Shown: positions 1-9,327 of the stretch, one piece after another | Layout: each line of letters opens with the position of its first letter | How positions within the stretch are numbered: position 1 is the stretch's first letter | From: Irineochytrium annulatum | Taxonomy: Eukaryota > Chytridiomycota > Chytridiomycetes > Chytridiales > Chytridiaceae | Direction: 5' to 3' | Assembly (NCBI GenBank): GCA_027600665.1 | Contig: JADGJL010000693.1 | Coordinates: 1 to 15,461 of the forward strand | Length of the DNA: 15,461 nt | Position numbers and translations under genes: made by a program | Notes under the pieces: generated by a model | Told to the model about the DNA's origin: nothing | What the model saw: the letters and a program-made list of their open reading frames with translations, nothing else | Database searches by the model: none

Positions 1-107
1 ATTCTCGCCTCGGAGCAGCGCTTGTTGGAAGATGCCGACGATCCCGCCGCGGGTTCCTCCGCGGGCTCGTCGGCATCTTCCAACAAGCGCTGCTCCGAGG
101 CGAGAAT
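1..107. repeat. Perfect 41-bp inverted repeat (fold-back) at the left edge
   Basis: Positions 1-41 are the exact reverse complement of 67-107, around a 25-nt GC-rich spacer (42-66). The outer end of the left arm is the first base of the window, so the arm may have been longer. The right arm encodes the conserved beta-COP stretch [14 protein letters not shown] on the minus strand. The left arm is therefore an antisense copy of that coding sequence, read through in frame as unrelated residues. A biological hairpin is possible, but a chimeric or fold-back read end at a contig terminus is more likely. Confidence 0.95.
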
Positions 108-2072
108 GGGGATCTCACCAAGGGCCGCCTTAATCTGCTTCATCGCCGACTCGATAGCTACCAAGTCTTATCAGTACGCGCGACCTCAAACCGTAACATA
201 TTTCTCGTCACGCACCAGCAATATCCAGCGTGTACTCTCCGATAATCCACAGCGCCCCACGGAACACCCTCCCGGTCCTCAGCTCCATGAACGACTCCAA
301 AAGACGGTCGATGATAGACTGGCGAAGCTTTGGGAACTTCTCCATGACCTCGCTGAAGAACGCGTCAGCATTGTCAGTAAGCCCCCCCAAAAATCAGAAG
401 GCTAGAACAATATATTTACCGAACAAAGGCAATAACATCCACGGCCGACGCGTTGCTCGAGTCCCCCAGGAACTCCATGAGCACATGAACAACGTTCGAC
501 GCGACCTCGGAGAACTTGATGGCGCACGAGTGCACGGCGTGAATCAAAAGCTGCCTGTACTCGTTGTTCTTCTCATACTCCTGGTCCAGCGTCTTGACGA
601 GCTCCTTTTTCAAAAAAGTGACGACCTCGTCCACGTTCCGGGTCGATGTCAGGTCCATGGCGATTTTGAGGCACTTTCTCCGAACGTCGATATCGGGGCT
701 GTAAAGCACAAAGTCAAAATGTGAAGAGGGGAAGGAAGACTAAACCTGGTAAGGACGCGGAGGATGTCCATGACAAGGTCGTCAAGGACGCGATCGTGCT
801 TTTCCCGCAACTCATTGACACGCTCGAGGACAATGAGTTTGACGTTGTTGTCGGCCTCTTTCAGGATGAGCTCGATGTAGGCCGTGGCAGCGGCTAATGG
901 GACGACAACCCGTTGAAATCCGCGCCAGTAATTGACTGCAATCAAAAAGCATACCTTTAATAGCGGTTGAGTGCGAGGTCAATGCCACCAGGGTATTCGC
1001 CGCCTCGTATTTCACGGTGTTGGCGGATGATTGTAGAAGGGAGAAAATGCATTGAATGTACTTGGCCTAAAACAAAGCATTTTTTTAAAATTCCATCACG
1101 GGGAGTCGAAAGAAATCAAGCAAACTGACCTTGTCGGCCTGTGGGCTGCGGCAGTCTTTCCGGATGAGCTCGATGACAGCTAGCTGGAGGACCTCGTCGA
1201 ACGCCGGAATCTGCGGGAAGACTGAGTTGATGTACTGCACGGCGAGCTGCTGCTTCGTGTTCATCAACATCACAAGAGCGTTCCGCTTGCAGTTCTGATC
1301 CGCCTCGGTCTGGATGTAGTTGTAGATGAGATCTGGGCCGTCGGGTATAAGGTATTCGAAGTTTTTAAAGATAGCGTAGACGGCAAGGACGGCGTTTTTC
1401 CGCACGTAGGCGTGCCGATGTTCCTGAATGCAATCGTCAGCACACCAAAATGAGAAGCAAATGAAAGTAAGGTCCTTACCAGGCAACTCCGGACAGACGG
1501 CACGCATGGCTCCAGCAACTCCTCCTCCCTCAGCTTCCCAAGAAACCGCAACGTGTTCCCTCGAATGTATTCGTTCGGATGTTGAAGATCATTCCGCAGT
1601 GCGTGGCTGTTAGGAACGAACATGAATATCCCGACCTCCAACACGAATCGCGCGATCCACCGCGCACGCCGGCCCCCAATCCAAAGAAACGCACCACATG
1701 AGCCTCATCTCCGCCTTCAGCTTCCCGTCCGGCCCGGTCCTCGGGCAGATCTCCCAGTAGACCAGCAGGAGCTTCTTCAGCGCCTTGTTCTTCGACGGCA
1801 TCACGAATCGAATGACGTGCATGAGCAGCTGCGGTAACGGCTCCCCGTTCAGCATCATAACGAGGATCTTCTTCATGGTCTCGATCTTCTGCTCGTCCTT
1901 CCCGTTCTCGAGCTGGGACTTGAGGTCCTGCGCCGAGGGCTGGTCCTTGTCGTCTGGGGAGGAGATCGCGCGGACGCGGAGATCAGAGACGGATCGCGGA
2001 GCGGAAGAACACGGGGAGCCCACCATCCTGCGCGACGAGCGTGTAGGCGTTCGTGATCTCGCCGGAGGCCAT
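1..2072 (-). CDS. SEC26: Coatomer subunit beta (beta-COP), N-terminal half, partial
   Basis: This is the beta subunit of the COPI coat, which acts on Golgi-to-ER and intra-Golgi vesicles; the visible part is the adaptin-like HEAT-repeat N-terminal domain. Exons on the minus strand are 2072-2024, 1953-1695, 1606-1480, 1423-1130, 1066-955, 893-746, 698-420, 352-216 and 157-1. All phases match and every intron (47-88 nt) is GT...YAG. The roughly 520 residues compare with about 950 in the family, so the C-terminal half is outside the window. Family blocks in order: YTLV near the start, [118 protein letters not shown] and [15 protein letters not shown] chose the ATG at 2072 because homologs start just before YTLV; an in-frame ATG at 2183 would add 37 unconserved residues. 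Residues read from 1-66 lie in a fold-back repeat and are doubtful. Exon 1 is short, and its donor (GTGGGC) is the weakest call. Confidence 0.96.
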
Positions 2073-3347
2073 CGTTGCGAAGGCCGTCTCTCGCGATTTT
2101 TTGATTTTGCGGAAGGCGACACGGCACGCCAACGTGGACCTTCGCTTCTCCCTGGCAGCCCTCTGCTGCAGGGAAGATACCAACTAATGTGTTCGCATAT
2201 ACAAACGCAAGAAATCGCCTGGTTCAGTAGCATGCAACAATGAGAAAGCGCATCTATCGACAACCTCGGGTATGAGCTCTTCTTCGCATGAAGACTTGCT
2301 GCAGAAAGCTCATTCGCATAACAGTAGCTAATGTTTCAAGGAAGAAACAGGATAGTTTAAGAGGAAAAACAGAAAGAAACATTACAGGGCACCCAATGCG
2401 ATCACGAAAGCCTGATGCTACAAGATGCAGCCTTAAACCGTAACAGCAGAAATTCAAATGGGAAAGAATCAGCGTTGACAAGACAATTAATGTTCACGCT
2501 TCGATAATCGAGACCTACTGCACACACTGAGATTTCGCAAACTCGTGCTCCATCATCGCCGTCAGCAACGACAAGCTCCAGTTTGAAACCAAAGTCGGCA
2601 TCTCCATATGTACGCCCGGCGTGGACGCGCTCTCCCAGTGCACCGCAAATACGGCAGCCGGCCCGGGTTGTCCATTGGGACGACGTCTTCAACCATGACT
2701 CCATTGCAAAGGAATGCCAGTGAACCAGCGAAACAGCGTCCAGCATCACAACCGCGTCTCCATCATTGCCGCCAACGATCCTGGCGACGGCGGGAGCCAG
2801 CCAAGATAGGCAGGAGGGCCATGAACCCGCCGGCTGCTTCTCCAAACCCGTCCCACAACCGGCCCCGACATTATCCCCTTGCGGCTGCAAGCCGCAGATA
2901 AGGAGATCAGAGGTGTTGTAAACCGAGTAGCAGGACGACGACGCGAGGAATCACACACAGCTCTGGCGCCGGCCCAGAACCTCCATCACCTGGCGCCAAC
3001 CGATCGCTTCATGCAATTCTGTAAGTTTGACCTCCCGACAGAGTGGAAATTAGTTTTCTTTCAATGGGGTGAACCTAGGCGCAGCGCGATGTTGCGTAGG
3101 AGGAAATCAGTGATGGAAACAAAATAAATAAATTGAATAGTGCAGATTAAATTCTGGACCAGATATCATTCACAATCTGTTCTTTTCTAGTTCAGGTTTG
3201 TATCAAATCACGAAAGATCCAAGTGCAATGCTCAAGCGTAACCATACTGCGGACGGGTCTAGGGCTCGATACTGAAGAATTGTTAGCCAGCCAACGAATC
3301 CCTGGCAATCCTGTAAATCTGGGTCCCGCTCGCCCAACCGCCCTCCG
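2073..3347. other. Divergent intergenic region between beta-COP and the plus-strand cyclase-like gene
   Basis: This 1275-bp stretch must hold the promoters of both divergently transcribed genes. I see no recognisable gene in it. The longest open frame is on the minus strand (2890-2402, TTG-initiated, 162 codons); it contains one CxxC pair and a beta-rich-looking stretch but matches no family I know. A compact hairpin lies at 2880-2896 (TGCGGCT, loop GCA, AGCCGCA). An AT-rich patch at about 3118-3155, roughly 200 nt before the ATG at 3348, is a plausible core promoter for the plus-strand gene. The middle (about 2600-3000) is clearly more GC-rich than either side. Confidence 0.6.
2198..2201 (-). 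promoter_or_regulatory. TATA-like element upstream of beta-COP
   Basis: On the minus strand the sequence TTTGTATATGCG lies about 126 nt upstream of the beta-COP ATG at 2072. It is the only TATA-like match I noticed close to that start. No transcription start can be seen, so this is only a candidate. Confidence 0.18.
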
Positions 3348-6300
3348 ATGCGCGCGACGTCCTTCACAGCCGCGTACATACGCCGCGTCAGCGCCGACGA
3401 TGCCCTCCGGCGGCAGGTGCTGGCGGAGCTTTCGGCCGGACGCGCGTATGAAAGTAAAGAGTCAATGGTGGTCTTGATGGTGAGTTGGCGACGATCGAGG
3501 GAGGATGTGTCGGCTAGCCCGTCGTGGGGGAGGCCGCAGATATTATAACGTCGACAGCTGGAGGCACCGCGGGCGGGAAGTCGGGGAATTGATGATGATG
3601 GGCTCGTGATCGCAATCGTGTCCGTTTAACCCGCTCCGCTCGGCAGGTCGATATCTCCGGCTACTCGAAGATGTCTGCTGATCTGGTGAGTTAGCTTGAC
3701 GGCGTTCGATCACCACGTGTTGAAGCCTTTTCTGCAGACTGTACTCGGCAAAATGGCGTCAGAACTGATAACTCGATCATTACGCACTTTTCTCGACAAT
3801 GTGGGTGACATGTCAGTTCTAGGAAGATGCTAATAATTGACAGATAATCACGGTCATAGCTCTCTATCACGGAGACATCGTTCGGTTTTTAGGTTTAATT
3901 TTCTTACTGTTTCAATTGCAAAGATATACTGATGCAGCTACATAGGCGACGCAGTGTTGGTCACCTTTTCACCTCAACACGACACTGAACCAATCGGGGA
4001 TGTCGTGGCCCGGTCGCTGGCATGCTCTCTCCACATTGCGAGCCGATACGGCAGCATGACGCTTGACATGTCCATTGCGGATGCTGCACGAGGCCACGGA
4101 ACGTTGGCTTATAAGAGCGAGTATCAGAGCGCCGGCGGTCCGATTGAGCTTCGCCTACACTTTGCAATCACAGCCGGTGATGTCTCACGGGTAGTAATCG
4201 GCGACCCTCAATCGAGGCTGGATTACTGCATACATGGCGCCTGCATGGCATCAATTGGATGCATTCTTGACAGTACAAGCAACGGTAAGTCAGTTGTGGT
4301 ATTGTTAACTGACGTCTCTGGAAAGGTGAACTGGGGATCGCCTTGGACGCGTTTGCACAGCTCCACCCGACAGTAAAGTCTGAACTTCTGTCTGTTCAAC
4401 CCAAAAGGCTCGAAGGGCGCCACGTTGTTTTAAGTGCCGGGAACATTGATTCATTAGTTTCGAGGGTTTTTGAGTCAGGAATCACCGATATTTCCGAAGC
4501 TGAAGCTGCATCTCGTCTTATGGACCTGTTTGCATGTCATGGAGCTTCCGTCATAAATGATGACGCGGTGTCTGAAAAGAACAAGGATGAAGGCTTTTTA
4601 AGACTCTTCGTCGATCCCACCATGATCCGGTCACTTGAATTGAAAAGGATGGCTACGGGCCTGCGAAAAGCAATCGCAGACTTCCGTCCCGTTTCGATCG
4701 TATTTGTCTCCTTACTCTTCCCATTCGAGCTCTCACGGGTCCAACGAGTTGCTTGCTGCTTCATGGAGTCTTTGGATCTGTATGGTGGCGTGTATCAGCA
4801 GTATGCTGTCGATGATAAAGGCCAAACTCTTTTGGCCGTGTTTGGACTATCGGTACTTGTTTGCGATTGTCACAATTGGAGGCTAATGATGGCTAAACAT
4901 GCAGGGCTTCAGTCATGTCAATAATGCGGATCAATGCATCAAGGCCATCCGCCATTTTATGAAAAAAATGCAGTTATTATTCAAAAAGAGCGCCGAGAAC
5001 AAGCTGGCGATATCAGTAGCGACCGGCGACACCCTTTGCACAAGTATCGGAAACGATACTCGTAGTGATCCTGGTCTACTAGGTATCTTGTTTGCCAATG
5101 TCGTGATCTTACACTGTTATTTGAGGGGATGTTATAGTCACAGCCGCTCGGCTACTTAGCGCCTCGAAGAAGCGTCATGTTGTGGTCGTTGATGAAGCAA
5201 CTAACGAAAGAGTCAAACTTGCTTCTGCCACCATTGACCTAGGCTTTGTGACGGTCAAAGGAAAAGAAGCGGAACTGCATGTTTATGGTGTTCCGTGGCC
5301 CAAGGAGGCCAAAGCAGTCGACGAGGCGCAGCCCATTATTGGCTACCAGGCAGAGAGAGACGTCTTGAGGCAAAAGTTCGTGGCTTGGATCGAGAAAAAG
5401 GAAAGAGTGTGTGTCGTCGTGGAAGCTGCAAGTGGCATGGGGAAGTCTTACCTCGCTAAAGGTATAATGAACAAAGCGGAGTTTAAGAACCTGCCAGTCT
5501 GTCTGGTTCAAGGTGAGCCTCACAAAGCCGTCTATTGCTCACAAATTCAGGGACCGAAAAAAATTTATTCAACCCGTTTTGCTCATTGGGGCCACTGTTG
5601 AGCTATATATTCAACCACGATAGCGGGGGCACTACTCAAGGGCTGCAGCTGCATGCTGCATCAGCCAGTTCGCTGCATTCGGCGAGGCATCCCAGAGATG
5701 AAAGCAACATAGAGGATGTTATTAGGAAGCACCTTACGTTGGCGGGGATCGAGGCCGATCTAGCCCCGTTGTTATCAATGGTCTCTCCCGTGTTTCAAGT
5801 TGCAGAGACGTCAAGGTCCTCCACCTTAGACGGCCCTGCAAAGAATAATTTGCTGATGTCCATGTGTGTTCAGCTTGTTACAAGCTTCCTGCGCGACTAT
5901 CACGCTATTCTGGTATTCGACGACGTTCAATGGTTTGACTCGTACTCGTTAAGCCTTTTGCCGTTGATATTAAAGAGCTGCTCAACGGTTTGCGACCGAA
6001 CCTGTTTGCGCTCTCTTTAACAAAATCAGTTCTTTATCATTATTTTATCGCGGCCTATCAACGCGGATAACCAAGCACTTAAAGCAATTCTCAACCAAGA
6101 TATCACAGTACACTTCCCATTGAAGGGCATATCAGATGCGGAAGCAGCTGAGATTATTGTAAGGGCTATGGTGTATGCTCGACTGACCTCTAAAGGAATA
6201 TCGAGTTCGTAGTTTGAAGTCGCAAATAATTGGACTGGATCCCATGTTGTCGAATGGTACAACTTTGGCTAAATTTTCATTAACCCGCCATTTAGCACTT

Positions 6301-8708
6301 GTAAAACAAAGCGGTGGCAGTCCGTTCGTTCTCTCAATGATTCTGGAGGTAGTTCTTCTAGAAATTGGATCCACCTTCGTTCCAGATGACGAGTATCGTC
6401 TGACGTTTGCAAACACCCCTGCGAACGGTTCTAGTTACGGGAATCCCGATTTTAATTTTGGAGACCTCAGCTCAGCAATTTTATACCAATTCGACAAGCT
6501 CGACATTGCTTTCCAGAAAATCATTAGGGCGGCGGCTGTTCTTGGACAGGTAAATATATAAAAATTTGTACTTCACCTTCCAATTCTTTCTCTAGTACTT
6601 CGTTCTCGCCGACGTACTTAAACTGGCCGAAATCGATTCTACCGAAGAAGACTTACTTCAGCAAATGAAGGAGAGCGATCTCTACGATTTTCTAACGTAC
6701 CCTGCTGAAGTTGGCACGAGGGAACTCTCTACGGAAGTGGTCTGCTCCTTTCGGCACATTGGAATCTTGAACGCAATATATGAATCTCTCGCGTTTGAGG
6801 AAAGAATAGCAGCCCATAAATCTGTCGGCGCCATAACAGAAAGCCTATTGAATGAAGATACGCGACGACAACTGTTACCTGTGCTAGAGTATCATTATTC
6901 GCGCACAGGCGATGTCCAGAAGACGGTTGATTATAAGGAGGAGCTAGGGTTTACTTTCAGGAAGCTATCAAAGCTAAATATCCCTTCAGATTCATGCTTA
7001 TTGGGAGATACCAATGCGTTGAGGGTGTCCAAATATTAGAGTCGCTTGTGCAATATGTCGCGGAAACAAACACGGAAAATCTGGCCAGGTTGGTCAATCC
7101 GATCACCTCCATTAGAAAGGCATGGTGGCATGCGCGTCTGTGCACAGGCTACGGGTTTATGAGACGCTTTCCGAAGGATAAGGAAGCAGGAATTCTTGCA
7201 CTCAAGTATATGGGGGCGGCGCCGTGGCCGGTTGGCGACGCGGAGATCAAACGCGCGCTGATAAACGTTGAGCGGCGCCTGTTTATTAGCTGGATGTTAA
7301 CGTTTGGCGGAATGTGGCGCACAAAGCTGCCGTCCGTAACATCACCGCACAAAATGCCGAGTACGCTTAGCAAAGCGCAGGTTAAGGCTCAGCGATTCGA
7401 ATTGGAGAAGGCAATTTTTTACAGCATGGCTGAGTCGTTAGGTAGGCTGATTGAACTTGCGTAACCAGCAATTAAATAGAGAAAACAGGGCTGAATATGG
7501 AATATACGGGAAACGAGAGGCTTTACTTGGCCATTAGAAACTGCAACCTTCTGATACGGAATTACGATATTCAGTGTGAATGGAGCCAAGCTTTGTACTT
7601 AGTTGCGTACTACAGCAATTTTGTTAAGCCAAAGTATTTCTCCTTCTTTATGAGAGCAGCGGATGCAAGTGACAAGGGCAGCGATCGCCCAGCGCTCCTC
7701 TTCATGAAGGCAAGTGAAGGGCGAATTCCAAATTGCAGCTTCTGCCATTTATTTCTTACATCATTGCGACATTAGGCACTCAACCAAATGTGCTGGTCCA
7801 TGCGTAAGGAATGCCTGCCGCTCCTGCTAAGAATCTATGCAATCGCCAAATCTCGGTGCGACTACTACTTTGAACACCTGAGTATGAGCATGACCGCACA
7901 GTTGGCGTTCGAATCCGGGTTGTTTGAGACCATCGATGAGGTTACGGAGCCGTTCTACCGGACTTCCCAGACGTTAAAAAATGACACTATCATCAGCTTT
8001 CAGATCCTTCATGCCGTGTACCGCGTCGCGCTTGTCCGGGGAGACCTTGACGCCATTGCGCAGTGGCAGCAAGTCTACGAGCAATACTCTGCCGCGGCTC
8101 GACTTCTCAAATTCGGGATTTGTTCAGATGCTTGCATAAATACGATGCTTGCGGCTCATGATGGAGACGTCAATGGAGCCTTGGAGCACTTGAAGGACTT
8201 TCACGCGGCTCTTCATAAATTAGGCTTAGTTGTCCACGTGGTCGATACACTTATGTTTATGCCGTACCTGATTCTTTTGCTCTTCGATCCCATGCGTTCT
8301 GGTCTGCCCATACTTGATGCTAAGTCAAATAATATGTGTTTGCTGAAACCGTGGAGTCACGAGCAGCTGATGCACATGAAGACCGTCATCATCACCATGA
8401 AGGAAATGATGAAGGTGCTCGGTGTTATCCACCACCACATCGCCAGCTTCTGGCTAACTGAGATATTCGAGACAACGGAATTATTGCTGCTGGGCCGACG
8501 AAACGAGGCGATGAAAGTTGCCAAGAGAAAACTTCAAAGCAGACGGAAAGCGGAGCTTGAGGGAATGCCGTCCGTCAAGGCGATGTACCACGGACTTATC
8601 GCAAAGTACTCCAGTACGACCTTGGACGCGGTTAAGAGCAGAGAAGCGGCCTTTGTTGTGTTTAAGGAGCTAAAAAGTCGGTTATACTTGAAGTGGTTGG
8701 AATCGTGA
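3348..8708 (+). CDS. Soluble adenylyl cyclase (ADCY10)-like protein: two cyclase domains, P-loop NTPase, TPR-like tail
   Basis: Exons are 3348-3479, 3647-3685, 3738-3800, 3844-3892, 3946-4284, 4326-4852, 4905-5082, 5126-5512, 5551-5987, 6030-6172, 6213-6549, 6596-6948, 6990-7441, 7489-7709 and 7776-8708. They sum to 4590 nt (1529 residues plus stop; human sAC has about 1610). C1 (about 35-210) has VDISGYS with metal ligand Asp46 and FLGDAVLV with Asp96. C2 starts at FRPVSIVFVSLLF (about 327), followed by DDKGQTLLAVFGL and GDVIVTAAR. The NTPase begins at PIIGYQAE; its Walker A is AASGMGKS (about 543-550) and its Walker B is ILVFDDVQWFD (Asp pair about 695-696). From about 995 the sequence is helical and TPR-like, ending YLKWLES. 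In the family, C1 and C2 together make cAMP from ATP, stimulated by bicarbonate, in cytosol or cilia. Here the C2 catalytic Asn is Val and the bicarbonate-site Arg is Gly, so activity is uncertain. The start is supported by alignment with the paralog's N-terminus. Less certain junctions: 5126 (GAG acceptor, chosen because it restores GDV as in the paralog; TAG at 5137 is the alternative), 6172/6213 (6158/6220 also fits), and 7489 (7480 also fits). Confidence 0.9.
3647..3685 (+). other. Symmetric 39-nt exon encoding the first metal-binding motif of C1
   Basis: This small exon encodes 13 residues, VDISGYSKMSADL, including the C1 metal-ligand Asp46. Both flanking introns are phase 0 (3480-3646 and 3686-3737), so skipping it keeps the frame while deleting the metal site. 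In the paralog the same residues are fused to exon 1 with no intron before them. Acceptor GGCAG and donor GTGAGT are both good. Confidence 0.85.
7710..7775 (+). other. GC-AG intron in the plus-strand cyclase-like gene
   Basis: The exon boundary reads ATGAAG|GCAAGT and the intron ends in CATTAG|GCACTC. The GC donor joins two open frames in phase 0. The nearby GTGAAG donor, used with this acceptor or with the CAG at 7738, gives the wrong downstream frame. AAG|GCAAGT is the classical form of GC donors in eukaryotes. The paralog has an ordinary GT-AG intron near the same protein position (10284-10236). Confidence 0.8.
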
Positions 8709-9327
8709 TGGCCCTCGCCACTCAATCTTGTGTGCCACGTCACCTTTCATGTTAAACAGTACATTAAGCGCTGACGCCCGCAGCGCGGCGGCTACGAAGG
8801 CGTCTATCCGCAGAGCAGATGAAGCGGGCGTTACGCACCCAATATAATACAGTCTTAATTCCATACTACTTAAGAGTGTCCGAGTAGCTATCACTCCGGC
8901 CCAATGGCCGCATTCTATCAAAAAACTCAGACCTTACAGAACTCTACGCCGTGTCAACCCGGGAAACACGAAAGAGGAGCAAATGGGGAGGTCTTCGTTC
9001 GACCTCCGAACCACAGTTTTCACGACGGGCTCCCAAAAAAACATAATGCCCAACTCGCCTGAATGATTGGCCGCGCCTTGGCCGCTCTTGCTGGCTAGAC
9101 ATTGCACAGGACGAGGGGCACACGTGGTAAACGCCAAAGACGTTGTGTGGTGGTAAGAGCGCCACGAAGGAAATTAGCGCAAGTCACCGGAAGACGCGAC
9201 GTTCTGCCCAGAGGCTGCCCCTTTAAAAAACGATTTTTGCTCGTCCCTCATTGTATCTGTTAAATACTTGTTCGCTGAGTACGAGGATATACATTCATCT
9301 CGGCTATTTTACTAAGTTACTATGCTC
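8709..9327. other. Tail-to-tail spacer between the two cyclase-like genes
   Basis: These 619 bp separate the stop codons of the convergent genes and should contain both 3' ends. I see no exact AATAAA signal close to either stop and no recognisable coding sequence; the short minus-strand frames here (8921-8682, 9165-8944) match nothing I know. One clear hairpin occurs at 8987-9007 (GGAGGTC, 7-nt loop, GACCTCC) and a weaker one at 8950-8970. Neither makes a tRNA fold. Confidence 0.6.

Noticed and set aside
2608..3127. Plus-strand open frames in the divergent spacer (2608-2901, 2879-3127)
   Set aside because: Their translations are Arg/Pro/Ser-rich, lack domain-like patterning and overlap the GC-rich block; they look like compositional artefacts.
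3348..8708. Reading the plus-strand region as a string of small separate genes or a frameshifted pseudogene
   Set aside because: Every frame change coincides with a plausible splice donor and acceptor. Summed exons are divisible by three with no internal stop, and most junctions match the paralog.
8987..9007. Hairpin with a TTCGTTC loop resembling a tRNA T-arm
   Set aside because: The 7-bp stem and 7-nt loop look superficially like a T-arm, but the loop departs from TTCRANY. No matching acceptor, D or anticodon stems exist at the right spacing on either strand.
8682..9165. Minus-strand open frames in the tail-to-tail spacer
   Set aside because: They are short (67-79 codons), mutually overlapping, unrecognised, and one overlaps the end of the plus-strand gene.
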